Positions 1 through 8,737 are shown, counted from the stretch's first letter. The stretch: 64,000 nucleotides of DNA from Desulfovibrionaceae bacterium (GCA_015709205.1 JACCQO010000001.1:124001-188000); one strand, 5' to 3'. Program-made: numbers and translations. The notes: generated from the sequence alone by a model not told the origin.

Positions 1-1178
1 GCGCTGCCCGTGAGCAGGAAGGTGCCCAGGGTGGCGGCCCCGCCCACGCGCACCAGGGTGGCCGCGAGGCGGTCGGCCACACCCTCGATGGGCGCGCGGC
101 TCTCCAGGGAATCCTGGACCTTGCGCATGATCCGCGCCAGGTAGGTGCAGTCGCCCACGCGGTCCGCGCGCACGTAGACCACGCCCTGGCGCACGAAGGT
201 TCCGGCGAAGACCTCCTGGCCGGGCCCCTTGTGCGCCAGCTCGGCGCGGCCCGTGATCGGGGCCTCGTCGAACAGGGCCTCGCCCTCCTCGATGATCCCG
301 TCCACGCAGACCTTCTCGCCCGTGTGCAGCACGACCATGTCGCCGGGCACGAGATCGTCCACGGCGCGCTCCACCTCCACCCCGCCCGCGAGCACGAAGG
401 TATGGTGCGAGGTGATCTCCAGCATCTCGGCCACGCTGCGCCGCGAGCGCTCGCCGATCCAGCTCGTGAGCAGTTCAGCGCCCGAATTGATCCACAGGAT
501 CTCGAAGGCCGTGAGCGCCTCGCCCGCGGCCACGGCGGCCACGGCCCCGGCCCCGAGAAAGATGTCCTGGCTGAAACGCTTCTCCTTCAGGTTGCGCACG
601 CCCTTGCCGAGCAGCGGCAGGCCGAAGGCCAGGGCCGCCAGTCCCAACGGGCTGAGCGGCCCCTGGGCCAGGGCCGCGCCCGTGACCGCGCGCCGCGCCA
701 GCGCCGCCGCCGCGACGGCGGAAATGGCCACGAAACGGCGCAGGGCCGAGCGCACCGCCTTGCCGTCGTCGGCCGGGCACGGGCAGGCCCTGGGGCCCGG
801 GCAGGCTCCCTTGCCCGCGGGCCGCGCGGCGAGCACGGCGCCCTGGTTCCCGCCGGTCCCGAAAAGCCGCAGGACCTCGGCCTCCACCTCGGCGCGGTCC
901 AGCGCGTGGGGGTCGTAGCGCACCACCATGGAAGCGCACCGGGCGTTGACGCGCACGAAGACGACGCCGCGCAGGTTGCGCAGGCGGTCCAGGGCCACGC
1001 CGGTCCTTGCGCCGCGCGCGCCCCGCTTGAGCGCGGCGAGGCGAAAACGGATGCGGCCCGGAATGGCGTGCCGGACGCCGACGCCGCTCGACCCGCCCGG
1101 CGCAAGGCCGGGCGCGGGAGCGGGAACGGGCGCGGAAGAGGATGCGGCAGCGGACACGGCGACGGAAGATGCGGACAT
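1..1178 (-). CDS. Heavy-metal-translocating P-type ATPase, N-terminal part (runs off left edge)
   Basis: The minus-strand frame is open from an ATG at 1178 to the window edge, giving about 392 residues. The N-terminal 35 residues are Ala/Pro/Ser-rich. A ferredoxin-like HMA-type domain follows (residues ~36-105), but it has no CxxC metal-binding pair. Hydrophobic segments come next (~135-215). The actuator domain is recognisable: DDLVPGDMVV, then a TGE-loop equivalent that reads DEAPITGRAEL. The phosphorylation motif DKTGT would lie beyond position 1 and is not seen. P1B ATPases export or import transition metals across the inner membrane. The lack of a CxxC and the neighbouring feo genes would fit a Ctp-like Mn/Fe/Zn exporter, but that is inference. 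The start is supported by AGAGAG about 8 nt upstream. Confidence 0.85.
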   Translation of the reverse strand, partial: MSASSVAVSAAASSSAPVPAPAPGLAPGGSSGVGVRHAIPGRIRFRLAALKRGARGARTGVALDRLRNLRGVVFVRVNARCASMVVRYDPHALDRAEVEAEVLRLFGTGGNQGAVLAARPAGKGACPGPRACPCPADDGKAVRSALRRFVAISAVAAAALARRAVTGAALAQGPLSPLGLAALAFGLPLLGKGVRNLKEKRFSQDIFLGAGAVAAVAAGEALTAFEILWINSGAELLTSWIGERSRRSVAEMLEITSHHTFVLAGGVEVERAVDDLVPGDMVVLHTGEKVCVDGIIEEGEALFDEAPITGRAELAHKGPGQEVFAGTFVRQGVVYVRADRVGDCTYLARIMRKVQDSLESRAPIEGVADRLAATLVRVGGAATLGTFLLTGS

Positions 1179-1228
1179 GGACGACTCTCTGAGCGTGGTG
1201 TGCGACGGAAAAGGCGGGGCGGACGACC

Positions 1229-1510
1229 TCAGCTCCGGCCCGTTGCGGAGCGGACGGACGCGGGGGCCGCTTCCCCGGTCTGCGGGGACAGGGCGGACGC
1301 GGCTTCGCGCGGCGAGCCGATGGAACCGTGCGCCCCGATCCCGCCGGTGTCCTTGCCGCCCGTGGCGATGAACCGGGCCAGGAAGCGGCGCTGCTCCCGG
1401 CGGGCGCGCTCGGCGGCCTGCTCGACGTCCTGGGCCGCCGCGGGGGTGCCGGAGCGGGGTGCTGCGGAGGACCCGGCCGTACGGTCGGGACGATCGGTGC
1501 TCTGGGACAT
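1229..1510 (-). CDS. Small hypothetical protein upstream of P-type ATPase
   Basis: This 93-residue frame starts at ATG 1510, behind a good ribosome site (CAGGAGAGAGCA before the ATG). An upstream in-frame ATG at 1585 has no such site. The protein is hydrophilic and rich in Ala, Arg, Ser and Gly. It has a short charged helix-prone part (EQAAERARREQRRFLARF, residues ~35-52), no signal peptide and no membrane segment. It ends 50 nt before the P-type ATPase start on the same strand, so co-transcription is likely. I do not recognise a family, and the compositional bias leaves some doubt that it is expressed. Confidence 0.5.
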   Translation of the reverse strand: MSQSTDRPDRTAGSSAAPRSGTPAAAQDVEQAAERARREQRRFLARFIATGGKDTGGIGAHGSIGSPREAASALSPQTGEAAPASVRSATGRS

Positions 1511-1655
1511 TGCTCTCTCCTGGCTGAAGCGTTTGGCGCTGCAGGTCGGGCCGGGCGCTTTCCGCCCGCCCCTCCTCGCGCGCATGCCGGACCGCCGCGC
1601 GGCGGCGCGGACGTGGAGCGGCCCGGCCTCCTTGCAGGCCCGAAGGCCTGGAGGC

Positions 1656-1683
1656 GGCCCGGCCCGGAGGACCGGGCCGGGCC
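1656..1683 (-). terminator. GC-rich hairpin downstream of the DUF4198 gene
   Basis: Arms GGCCCGGCCCGG and its exact complement enclose a short loop, 19 nt after the stop codon of the DUF4198 gene. No run of T follows on the minus strand, so it may be only a weak or factor-assisted terminator or an mRNA-stabilising hairpin. Confidence 0.4.
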
Positions 1684-1701
1684 TAACGCAATTAAGACGG
1701 A

Positions 1702-2496
1702 CTACTGCATATCAACTGCCTGGACCCAAATGACGGCGTCCTGGGAGTTGTCTTTGCCCTTGTAGGTCTTGAGCGGACCCACACCCAGGGCGGCGAAGCC
1801 CCACCAACCGGCCTTGGGAATGCCGAAGACGAACTCGCCGTCGGCGTCGGCCTTGATGGTCAGGGTCACGAAGGCGTCCTGCGGCGCCGTGGCCAGGGCC
1901 GCCTTCTGGAATTCGTTCTTGCCGGGCACGGGCGGGTGATTGAGGAATTCCACCTCGATCTCCGCGCCGGGCACGGGCTTGCCCTCGGAGAGCACCACGC
2001 CGCGGAACACGTTGCCGGTCCACAGGGCGTAGGGCTTGTCCAGGGGCTCGATCTCGGCGGGCAGGCCCACCGGGGCGTCCCAATCCGTGGGCATGCCCCC
2101 GTTGTTCAGGATCACCTTGGTGATCTGCTGGATATAGCCGTCCTCGTTGGCCTCGAAATAGGGCTCGGGCACCAGGCAGAGCACGTAGTCCCCCATGGAG
2201 CGGGCCTTGACCTTGGCCTCGTAGGCGTCGCCGGAGTTGGTCAGGCTCGTCCAGGTGATTTTCTTCAAGGTGTCCTTGAGGTCGGTCTTCTCGCCCTTGT
2301 GGACCATGAAGAACTCCTGGGGCGCGCCCATGTTCATGGTGTGTCCGGCCTCGAAGGGATGCGTGAAGACCAGCTTGAGGTCGAGGGTGCCGCCCTTCTC
2401 CATGGCCATCTGCGGGGTGTAGAGCATCTGGAAGTGGGCCTGGGCGGGGGTGCCGATGCTCAGCACGAGCAGTGCGGCCAGCAGGGTTCGCTTCAT
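1702..2496 (-). CDS. DUF4198-family periplasmic protein of the iron cluster
   Basis: 264 residues with a clear signal peptide (MKRTLLAALLVLSIG, cleavage probably after AQA at ~20). The mature part is beta-rich and matches the DUF4198 family layout: an N-terminal HFQMLYTP segment, a GxAHT-like FEAGHTMNMG stretch at ~50, a central module, and a C-terminal Ig-like 'GKPVPGAEIEVEF' carboxypeptidase-regulatory-type fold (~170-260). DUF4198 proteins are secreted, often beside metal transporters. Their exact role is not settled; metal handling in the periplasm is inferred from position. The start at 2496 follows AGGAGGCAACG. A perfect Fur box lies 122-136 nt upstream, so iron repression is likely. 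A longer open frame reaching 4782 is only an extension into the FeoB shadow. Confidence 0.8.
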   Translation of the reverse strand: MKRTLLAALLVLSIGTPAQAHFQMLYTPQMAMEKGGTLDLKLVFTHPFEAGHTMNMGAPQEFFMVHKGEKTDLKDTLKKITWTSLTNSGDAYEAKVKARSMGDYVLCLVPEPYFEANEDGYIQQITKVILNNGGMPTDWDAPVGLPAEIEPLDKPYALWTGNVFRGVVLSEGKPVPGAEIEVEFLNHPPVPGKNEFQKAALATAPQDAFVTLTIKADADGEFVFGIPKAGWWGFAALGVGPLKTYKGKDNSQDAVIWVQAVDMQ

Positions 2497-2617
2497 CGTT
2501 GCCTCCTGGTTGTCAGGCGTTTGTTGTGGGTTGCGGGGCGTCCCGGCCCCGTCCGCCCGCGCGGCCGCCGTGGCCCCGGCATGATGGGCGCGGCCGCGCG
2601 AACGAAACGAACGAATT

Positions 2618-2632
2618 TGAAAATCATTTTCA
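2618..2632 (-). promoter_or_regulatory. Fur box upstream of the DUF4198 gene
   Basis: TGAAAATCATTTTCA is a 15-bp perfect palindrome around a central base, in an AT-rich island within GC-rich DNA. It matches the TGAAAAT-N-ATTTTCA form of Fur operator known from Desulfovibrio. It sits between the small periplasmic gene and the DUF4198 gene, reading into the latter. Confidence 0.8.
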
Positions 2633-2654
2633 GCTATCCGGCTCAAAAAAAAGC

Positions 2655-2972
2655 CTACTCCACGATGTCCGACCCGGCGATCTTGATGCGGTGCCCCTCG
2701 CCCGCGTCGAACTGCACGCTGTAGGCGCCGTCGGGCTTCTTGATGGTCACCTCGCTGTAGTCGTTGAGCTTGTGCTCGGCCAGCACCTTGCCGTCGGCGC
2801 CGAGCAGATGGACGGCAACGCCCGCGGCCGAGGAGCCGTCGGAGAAACCGCCCTCGCAGGAGATGGTGGAATCGCCGTTGTCGAAGCAGGAAAAGAGCGG
2901 CGTGTGGGCCATGGCCGCCGAGGCGGCCCCGAGGACGCCCGCCAGGGCGAGCGTGGCGATGAACAGACGCAT
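2655..2972 (-). CDS. Small periplasmic protein downstream of feoB
   Basis: 105 residues with a signal peptide (MRLFIATLALAGVLGAASAAMA, cut near residue 22). The mature protein of about 83 residues has two cysteines (FSCFDNGDSTISCEGGFSDG) that could form a disulfide. It resembles a small beta-sandwich: GVAVHLLGADGKVLAEHKL, then a C-terminal GEGHRIKIAG strand. It starts 12 nt after the feoB stop codon, so it is almost certainly translated from the feoB message. No named family is recognised. A periplasmic accessory in iron uptake is inferred from the operon only. Confidence 0.7.
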   Translation of the reverse strand: MRLFIATLALAGVLGAASAAMAHTPLFSCFDNGDSTISCEGGFSDGSSAAGVAVHLLGADGKVLAEHKLNDYSEVTIKKPDGAYSVQFDAGEGHRIKIAGSDIVE

Positions 2973-2984
2973 GATGTCCTCCCG

Positions 2985-5618
2985 TCAGGAATCGGTGGGT
3001 TGGGGTTTGATCAGCCCCGCGACAATGGTCGCGGTGACCACGAGTCCGTAGAACCAGGCCATGGCCTCCACGCCGGTGAGGCCGAGCGTGCGCCCGCCCG
3101 TGAAGACCAGGGTGGCGACCACGGCACCCAGGCCGGTCATGTAGGCCAGGGAAAAAAACATCCACTTCCAGGAGCCCGACTGCACCTTGACCACCATGGT
3201 CGTGGCCATGCACGGCGGATAGAGGGCCATGAAGAGCATCAGGGCCAGGGCGTGCAGGGGGGTGAATCCCGTCTCCTGCTCGGCCATGCGCTGCTCCAGG
3301 GCCTTGGCCCCGCCCTGCACCGGCGCTTCGGTCCTGCCCTGGGCGTTCTTCACCGCGCTCTGCTCGGGCCCGGCGCCGTCCGCCGCCGCACCGCCCTCTT
3401 CCGGCGCGTCCGCCTGAGCCGCCGCGTCGTCCATAGCGGCGGATTCCGTGGGCTGGTAGAGCGCGCCCAGGGTGGCGACCACGTTCTCCTTGGCCGCCAG
3501 GGCCGAGAGCAGGGCCACGTTGACCCGCCAGTTGAAGCCCGCCCACTGGGTCACGGGTTCGAGCAGGCGGCCCATGGAGCCGAGGAAGCTGCGGTTGATG
3601 ACCTCCTCGCGCACCTCGGCGCGCAGCCGCAGCCGCTCGCCGCGCAGCTTCTTGAAGGCGCGGCCCACGGCCTTGGCCTCCTTGTCGCCCTTGGGCTTGA
3701 GGATGGTGAAGAACGGCTCGTTCTCGGCGATGAAGCGCTCGTCCACGGCCTGGGCCGCGGCCTTGTCCGTGATGCCCGTGCGTGCGGACTTGTAGCGGTC
3801 CTGGTAGGCGAAGAGGTCGTCGATCTTCTCGGGCGTGTCCACGGCCGGGCCGTAGGACGTCCTGGACGCGGCCTTGAAGAAGGCGGCCTGGGCCGCGTGC
3901 ACCTGCGCGTCGATCTCGGCGTGACGCTCGGAGGAGACGCCCGGGAATTGCATGAGCACGAAGAGAATGACCGAGACCGCGGCGACCACGGTGGTGATCT
4001 TGCGCACGTAGAGCCAGACCCGCTCCAGGCCGCTGCGCACGATGTTGCCCACGGTGGGCGCGTGGTAGGGCGGCATCTCCATGATGAAGGGCGCGGTCTC
4101 CTTGTCCTTGAGCACGCTCAGGTTCAGGAGCTTGGCCGTGACCAGGGCCATGAGGATGGTCACCGTGGCGATGAAGAACAGGGCCTGGGCCTTGTAGGCC
4201 GTGAAGTACACGCCGATGAGCAGCACGTAGAGCGGGACCTTGGCCAGGCAGTTCATCATCGGCACCACCAGGATGGTCGCCAGGCGGGCGCGCTCGTCGG
4301 ACACGGCGCGGCTGGCCATGACCCCGGGCACGGCGCAGCCGCCCACGTAGACCCCGCCGAGCACCAGCGGCAGTGTGGACTGGCCGTGCAGGCCGAAGCG
4401 CCGGAAGAAGGCGTCCAGCAGGAAGGCCATGCGCGGCATGTAGCCGAGGTCCTCCAGAAAGGCGATGTAGCTGAAGAGCAGCAGAAAGATGGGGATGTAG
4501 TTGAGCAGCGCGTTGACGCTGTCCACGAGCCAGAGCACCAGGGCGCGGAGCATGGGATCCGAGGCGAAGCCCTCCATGGGCAGGATGTTGGCCACGATCT
4601 CGCGGAACTTGGCCAACACGGGCCAGGAGTAGTTGGTCAGCTCGTAGCCCAGCTCGATGGAGAGATAGTACATCAGGTAGAGCACGCCGAAGAGGATGGG
4701 GTAGCCCAGCACGCGGTGGCAGACGATGCGGTCCACCTTGTCCGAGAGGGTCGCCTGCCCGGCGCGGGGCGCGTGCACGCACTCCCCGGCGATGGCCGAG
4801 GCCTGGGCGTAGCGCCGCTCCTCGATGTAGCTGTCCGCGGACCGCGCGGCCTCGCGGCGGAAGTCGCGGCGCAGTCCGGCGGCGGCCTCCAGCAGGGCCG
4901 AGGCGTTCTCCATGCGCTCCATCGCGAGCCTCCGCGCGCCCTCGTCGCCTTCCAGCAGCTTGACCGCCAGCCAGCGCGCGGGCAGGCCGAGGGAGGATTC
5001 ACCGTCGAGCATGGCCTCCAGACGCGCGATGGCGGGCTCCAGATCGCCGTAGTCCACCCGGAAGTCCGGGCGGAACGGCGCGCCGGGCTGCGCGTCAGCC
5101 GCGCGGTCCGCCGTGTCCGGGGCCCCGCCGTGGCGCGCCAGGGCGCGGCGCAGTTCGTCCGCGCCCAGGCCCTTGCGGCCCACGGTGGGTACCACGGGCA
5201 CGCCCAGCAGCCGCTCCAGCCGCTCCACGTCGATCTCCTGGCCGCGGCCCCTGGCCACGTCCATCATGTTCAGGCTGATGACCACCGCCGCGCCCATCTC
5301 CAAAAGCTGAAACGTCAGGAAGAGGTGGCGCTGGATGTTCGAGGCGTCGACCACATTGACGATCACCGCGGGCCTGTCGCGGATCACGAAGTCGCGGGCC
5401 ACGCGCTCTTCCAGGGAATAGGAGGTCAGGCTATAGGTTCCGGGCAGGTCGACCATCTCCACGGCTGAACCGTTGAAGCTGAACCGCCCCACCTTCTTCT
5501 CCACGGTGACGCCGGGGTAGTTGGCCACGTGCTGGCGGGCCCCGGTGAGCATGTTGAAGACCGTCGATTTGCCGGAATTGGGCTGTCCGGCAAGCGCCAC
5601 GAGCAACTGATCAGCCAT
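2985..5618 (-). CDS. feoB: Ferrous iron transport protein B
   Basis: 877 residues. The N-terminal G-domain shows G1 GQPNSGKST (~11-19), switch I with NYPGVTVE (~33-40), G3 DLPGTYSL (~58), and G4-type LNMMD (~116). A helical GDI region follows, then the polytopic membrane part from ~295 with paired Gate domains (GCAVPGVMASRAV and similar). FeoB drives GTP-linked Fe(II) uptake across the inner membrane. It is longer than the usual ~770 residues: a charged coiled insert lies at ~560-660, and an Ala/Glu/Gly-rich linker at ~725-775. It lies downstream of feoA with its own Fur box in the 68-nt gap. The start at 5618 is the only one that keeps the complete G1 region. Confidence 0.97.
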   Translation of the reverse strand: MADQLLVALAGQPNSGKSTVFNMLTGARQHVANYPGVTVEKKVGRFSFNGSAVEMVDLPGTYSLTSYSLEERVARDFVIRDRPAVIVNVVDASNIQRHLFLTFQLLEMGAAVVISLNMMDVARGRGQEIDVERLERLLGVPVVPTVGRKGLGADELRRALARHGGAPDTADRAADAQPGAPFRPDFRVDYGDLEPAIARLEAMLDGESSLGLPARWLAVKLLEGDEGARRLAMERMENASALLEAAAGLRRDFRREAARSADSYIEERRYAQASAIAGECVHAPRAGQATLSDKVDRIVCHRVLGYPILFGVLYLMYYLSIELGYELTNYSWPVLAKFREIVANILPMEGFASDPMLRALVLWLVDSVNALLNYIPIFLLLFSYIAFLEDLGYMPRMAFLLDAFFRRFGLHGQSTLPLVLGGVYVGGCAVPGVMASRAVSDERARLATILVVPMMNCLAKVPLYVLLIGVYFTAYKAQALFFIATVTILMALVTAKLLNLSVLKDKETAPFIMEMPPYHAPTVGNIVRSGLERVWLYVRKITTVVAAVSVILFVLMQFPGVSSERHAEIDAQVHAAQAAFFKAASRTSYGPAVDTPEKIDDLFAYQDRYKSARTGITDKAAAQAVDERFIAENEPFFTILKPKGDKEAKAVGRAFKKLRGERLRLRAEVREEVINRSFLGSMGRLLEPVTQWAGFNWRVNVALLSALAAKENVVATLGALYQPTESAAMDDAAAQADAPEEGGAAADGAGPEQSAVKNAQGRTEAPVQGGAKALEQRMAEQETGFTPLHALALMLFMALYPPCMATTMVVKVQSGSWKWMFFSLAYMTGLGAVVATLVFTGGRTLGLTGVEAMAWFYGLVVTATIVAGLIKPQPTDS

Positions 5619-5654
5619 GCATCCCCCGCGCGTCCCACGGGCGCAATTCGAGTT

Positions 5655-5669
5655 TGAAAATCATTTTTA
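5655..5669 (-). promoter_or_regulatory. Fur box between feoA and feoB
   Basis: TGAAAATCATTTTTA, one mismatch from the perfect palindrome at 2618-2632, lies 37 nt upstream of the feoB start in a very AT-rich patch. It suggests feoB has an iron-repressed promoter of its own. Confidence 0.7.
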
Positions 5670-5686
5670 TTATTTGAAGAAAAAAA

Positions 5687-5959
5687 TTATTCCGGACGGT
5701 GGATGCGCACCTTGTTGGCCACGTTGCGTTCGACCATCACGCGGCTTTCGCCCACGCGGAGCAACAGCGGTCCGCGGCCGGCGTTGGCCACGACCTGAAA
5801 GCTGCAGCCCGGCACGAGCCCGAGCGAAGCCAGGCGGCAGCGGGCCTTGCAGCCCGCAAGCACCTCGGCCACGGCCCCGCGGTCGCCGGGGCGCAGCCGC
5901 GTCAAGCAGTCGTGCATCTCTTCCGCATCGCCGAAAGGCCAGGAACGTCGCATAAGCAT
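5687..5959 (-). CDS. feoA: Ferrous iron transport protein A
   Basis: 90 residues with an SH3-like FeoA domain: LTRLRPGDRGAVAEVL, then CRLASLGLVPGCSFQVV, and the C-terminal pattern GPLLLRVGESRVMVERNVA. FeoA is a small cytosolic partner that modulates FeoB. The start at 5959 follows GGGAGGACACC; an internal ATG at 5953 is possible. The N-terminal ~20 residues (including two cysteines further in, around CKARC) are slightly longer than in minimal FeoA proteins. It precedes feoB by 68 nt. Confidence 0.92.
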   Translation of the reverse strand: MLMRRSWPFGDAEEMHDCLTRLRPGDRGAVAEVLAGCKARCRLASLGLVPGCSFQVVANAGRGPLLLRVGESRVMVERNVANKVRIHRPE

Positions 5960-6025
5960 GGTGTCCTCCCGCGGCCGTCGCGCCGCCTGCGGTCCGGCGG
6001 CGGCATCCGCGTCGCAACCGGATAT

Positions 6026-6040
6026 TGAAATTCAATTTCA
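6026..6040 (-). promoter_or_regulatory. Fur box upstream of feoA
   Basis: TGAAATTCAATTTCA, a perfect 15-bp palindrome, lies 67 nt upstream of the feoA start. It is closely related to the other boxes in this window and probably controls the whole feo block. Confidence 0.7.
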
Positions 6041-6566
6041 GATGAGAAGGACTATCATTCGGCTCCCGCAAACGCAAGGGTTTTCCGCGCAAAAGAAAAG
6101 TCCTTCCGATTTCCCGCGCGGAGAGCCGCCAGGGCCAGGCGCCATCCGCCCCCGGCCGCCCCGAGGCCCCGACCGCGCCCCGCACGCGCCACGCACGCGC
6201 AGGATGCGCCGGGAGCCGTCGGGACAGGCTTGCGCCCGGCTCCAGAGGGGCGTGCGGCGCACGCCCCTCCCGGCCCGCCCGCCGGGGCGGCGACCGGCCG
6301 ATCAGCCGGGCTGGCCGGGAGCCCTGGGACGGGGCACTGCCGGACGAATCGCCCCGCCTCGAGTGGGCGCAAAACGATGCCCCATGACCGCCCGGACGGG
6401 CCTTCCCACAGTTCGGTCCACGGTCCGGGCCCGGCCGGCCATGGCCGGCGCAGCCCACGCCCTTCCCGCGCGCCATCCCGGAGCGGCCCCAGCCCGTAAC
6501 GCCCCCGCCCTACCCGGCCGGGCCCGGTCGCCCGAATCCGCCGGGCCGACTCGCTGCCGGGTCCGG
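6041..6566. other. Non-coding GC-rich spacer
   Basis: About 525 nt between the feoA operator and the end of the siaD-like gene. Open frames here overlap on both strands without ribosome sites or recognisable domains and look like GC-driven noise. No clear terminator or RNA gene is visible. Confidence 0.5.
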
Positions 6567-7748
6567 TTAGGCCGTGCCCGGCTCCTGCGCCCCCCGGCCC
6601 CGGCTCGGCGGAGAGGCCGCGTCGACCTCCAGCGCCGCCCCCGGTTCGGCCGCCGCAGCGCCGCAGTGCGCGCAGACCGCGTTGCGGCCGCCCGCCTTGG
6701 CGCGGTACAGGGCCGCGTCCGCACGGCGCAGCATGGCCAGGAGGCAATCCGCGCGGCCGCCCAGTTCCGCCAGGCCGAAGCTCGCGGTGCAGCGCACCTC
6801 GCCGCCGCAGGTGGCCACCGGGCACCCGGCGAAGGCCGCGCGCAGCTTTTCCGCCAGGCAGCAGGCCCCGGCCCGGTCCGTGTCCGGCAGGAGCACGGCG
6901 AACTCCTCGCCGCCCAGGCGGCCGACGATGTCCAGGTCGCGCACCGAGGCCCGCGCCAGGGCGGCCAAGGTCCGCAACACCTCGTCCCCGGCCTCGTGGC
7001 CCAACCGATCGTTGACGGCCTTGAAGTGGTCCACGTCGAAGTAGACCAGACTCGCGGGCCGCCCCTCGCGCCGGGCGCGGGCCACCTCGCGGTGGCTCAA
7101 TTCCATGAAATAGCGGCGGTTATAGAGCCCGGTGAGCACGTCCACCCGGGCCTGCTCGCGCAGCGTCTCCAGGGCGGCGCGCTGCTCGGTCACGTCCGAG
7201 ACCAGGGCCTCCACCTGGACCAGCCGCGCGCCGTTGAAATGCGCCCGGGCGAAGAGCTCGACCCACAGGGCCCGGCCGTCGCGCCGGTTCATGCGCAGGG
7301 CGTGCCCGCTCACTCCGCCCTCGACCAGCAGGGCCTCCAGCAGCGCGCGCCAGTCCTCCTCGTCGGAAAGGAACGCGAGCAGCCCGGGGCCGGCCATGAG
7401 TTCGCCCGGGCCGTCGCAGCCCAGCAGCCTGGCCATGGCCACGTTGGCGTCGTTGACGCGGCCCGAGGGCGCGGCCAGAAAGATGCCCTGGACCACGTTC
7501 TCAAAAATGTCGCGGTACTTCTTCTCGCTGGCGGCCAACTGCTCGTTGAGCCCGTTGAGCTGGCGCTGCATGCGGTCGCCCAGGGTCACCAGCCGGGTGC
7601 ACTGGCGGTAGAGCTTGCGGTATTCGCGCAGCAGCCGCGCGCCCTCCGCAGCGGAAAGGGGCTCGGTGCGGCCCGGGCCGAGGGCCTCCTCGGCCCAGGC
7701 GATGACGCCCTCCTCGGCCCCGAAGAGCGAGACCCGGTCATGCGCCAT
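6567..7748 (-). CDS. siaD: Diguanylate cyclase with PAS domain (SiaD-like)
   Basis: 393 residues: an N-terminal helical part with a coiled coil (RLLREYRKLYRQCTRLVTL, ~43-61), a PAS domain (~75-190; EKKYRDIFENVVQGIFL), then a GGDEF domain (~205-365). The active site reads GGEEF. An RxxD inhibitory site (RDLD) sits five residues before it, so product inhibition is expected. DVLTGLYNRRYF and YRAKAGGRN are typical. It makes c-di-GMP from two GTP. The ATG overlaps the 3' end of the siaC gene by 11 nt, implying translational coupling. In Pseudomonas aeruginosa SiaD is activated by unphosphorylated SiaC; the same logic is inferred here, although the PAS domain is an addition. The C-terminal ~25 residues are disordered. 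Confidence 0.9.
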   Translation of the reverse strand: MAHDRVSLFGAEEGVIAWAEEALGPGRTEPLSAAEGARLLREYRKLYRQCTRLVTLGDRMQRQLNGLNEQLAASEKKYRDIFENVVQGIFLAAPSGRVNDANVAMARLLGCDGPGELMAGPGLLAFLSDEEDWRALLEALLVEGGVSGHALRMNRRDGRALWVELFARAHFNGARLVQVEALVSDVTEQRAALETLREQARVDVLTGLYNRRYFMELSHREVARARREGRPASLVYFDVDHFKAVNDRLGHEAGDEVLRTLAALARASVRDLDIVGRLGGEEFAVLLPDTDRAGACCLAEKLRAAFAGCPVATCGGEVRCTASFGLAELGGRADCLLAMLRRADAALYRAKAGGRNAVCAHCGAAAAEPGAALEVDAASPPSRGRGAQEPGTA

Positions 7749-8142
7749 TGGCCCCTCCGTCGCCGTAGGGGGCCATCTCGAAGCACACGGCCTCCATGTC
7801 CTCGGCGAACTCCTCGCCGCATTCGCGGGCGATCTCGTTCTCTTCGTGGTAACGCCAGACCACGGTCACGGGCGCGCCCCCGCGCGCGGCCTCGTCGAGC
7901 ATGTCGAAGAAGTTCATGAGCGCCTTGGAGCTGGAGGAGTTGAAATAGACGATGTCCAGGTCCGCGCGCAGGGGCCGGTCCGGCCCGGCCGCGGCCAGGA
8001 ACTCCTCCAACCAGGTCAGCACGGGCTGGAAGAACTTCAGGGAATTCTCGGGATAGGACTCCCCGTGCATGCGCAGGACGCCCTGCGGATCGAAATCCAC
8101 GGCCAGCGTGGAACGAGTGCGCTCGATGGTCAGTCTCTGCAT
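7738..8142 (-). CDS. siaC: SiaC-type regulatory protein (DUF1987)
   Basis: 134 residues with the DUF1987/SiaC layout: a beta strand with TLAVDFDPQGVLRMHGESYP (~12-31), then WLEEFLAA, then IVYFNSSSSKALMNFFDML (~65-83). The Ser/Thr cluster in YFN-S/T-SS is where SiaC of Pseudomonas is phosphorylated; here the cluster is all serine. The unphosphorylated form binds and activates the cyclase, and the kinase and phosphatase upstream set the balance. The start at 8142 lies 4 nt after the SiaB stop. A longer open frame to 8478 has no support because it overlaps the SiaB gene. Confidence 0.85.
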   Translation of the reverse strand: MQRLTIERTRSTLAVDFDPQGVLRMHGESYPENSLKFFQPVLTWLEEFLAAAGPDRPLRADLDIVYFNSSSSKALMNFFDMLDEAARGGAPVTVVWRYHEENEIARECGEEFAEDMEAVCFEMAPYGDGGANGA

Positions 8143-8146
8143 GGCC

Positions 8147-8737
8147 CTACCCCACCGCCCGGATGGAGACGAAGGCCGTCTCGGAGCCCAGGGGCTTGAC
8201 GTGGCACTGCAGGGGCTCGCTGGACTGGCGGGCCATCTCGATGAGCCCGAGCCCCGCGCCCCTGCTCTCGGGGCTGCGTGTCTCGCGGCGCATGCGCTTG
8301 TAGTGCGCCTTGAGCTCCTCCGGGGCCATGGCCCCGAGCATGGCGATGGCGTCGCGGATGCCCAGGCAGCGGTCCAGGGGGCCGACGTTGCCGCAGAGCA
8401 CGAAGTAGCGCGCGTCCGAACGGCCGACCACGACCACGCCGGAACGGCAGTCCTCGCCCGGAATGTTCGCCGGACCATCGGCCGGTCCGGCGTCGAACGG
8501 TTCCGCCGAGCCGCATTCGGCCCGCTCGGCCGAATAGCGGATGATGTTCTGCATCAGCTCCACGAAGAGCGAAAAGACGCGCTGCGTGGCCGTCAGGCCC
8601 GCGGCCTCCAGCTCCAGCTTGCGCTTGAGGGCCTCGCCGATGCTTTCCAGCACGCCCTGGGTGGCCGGGCCGCTGAAGCAGAAGACGACCCCGTCCTCCG
8701 CCAAATTTTCGTAGAAATCATGCAACTTGTCGATCAT
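8147..8737 (-). CDS. siaB: SiaB-type protein kinase (DUF6272, GHKL fold)
   Basis: 196 residues. An N-box-like helix ELMQNIIRYS (~61-70) and a late GAGLGLIEMARQS (G2 box, ~162) mark the histidine-kinase-like ATPase fold used by SiaB to phosphorylate SiaC on Ser/Thr. A short Gly/Ala/Pro linker (~75-95) interrupts the ATP-binding region, as in many family members. The start at 8737 overlaps the upstream phosphatase gene by 20 nt, so the genes are translationally coupled. Cytosolic, with no membrane segments. Confidence 0.85.
   Translation of the reverse strand: MIDKLHDFYENLAEDGVVFCFSGPATQGVLESIGEALKRKLELEAAGLTATQRVFSLFVELMQNIIRYSAERAECGSAEPFDAGPADGPANIPGEDCRSGVVVVGRSDARYFVLCGNVGPLDRCLGIRDAIAMLGAMAPEELKAHYKRMRRETRSPESRGAGLGLIEMARQSSEPLQCHVKPLGSETAFVSIRAVG

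Noticed and set aside
1702-4782. 1026-codon minus-strand frame joining the DUF4198 protein to a long Arg/Ala-rich N terminus
   Set aside because: The upstream part is an out-of-frame shadow of feoB; the DUF4198 gene has its own start, ribosome site, signal peptide and Fur box.
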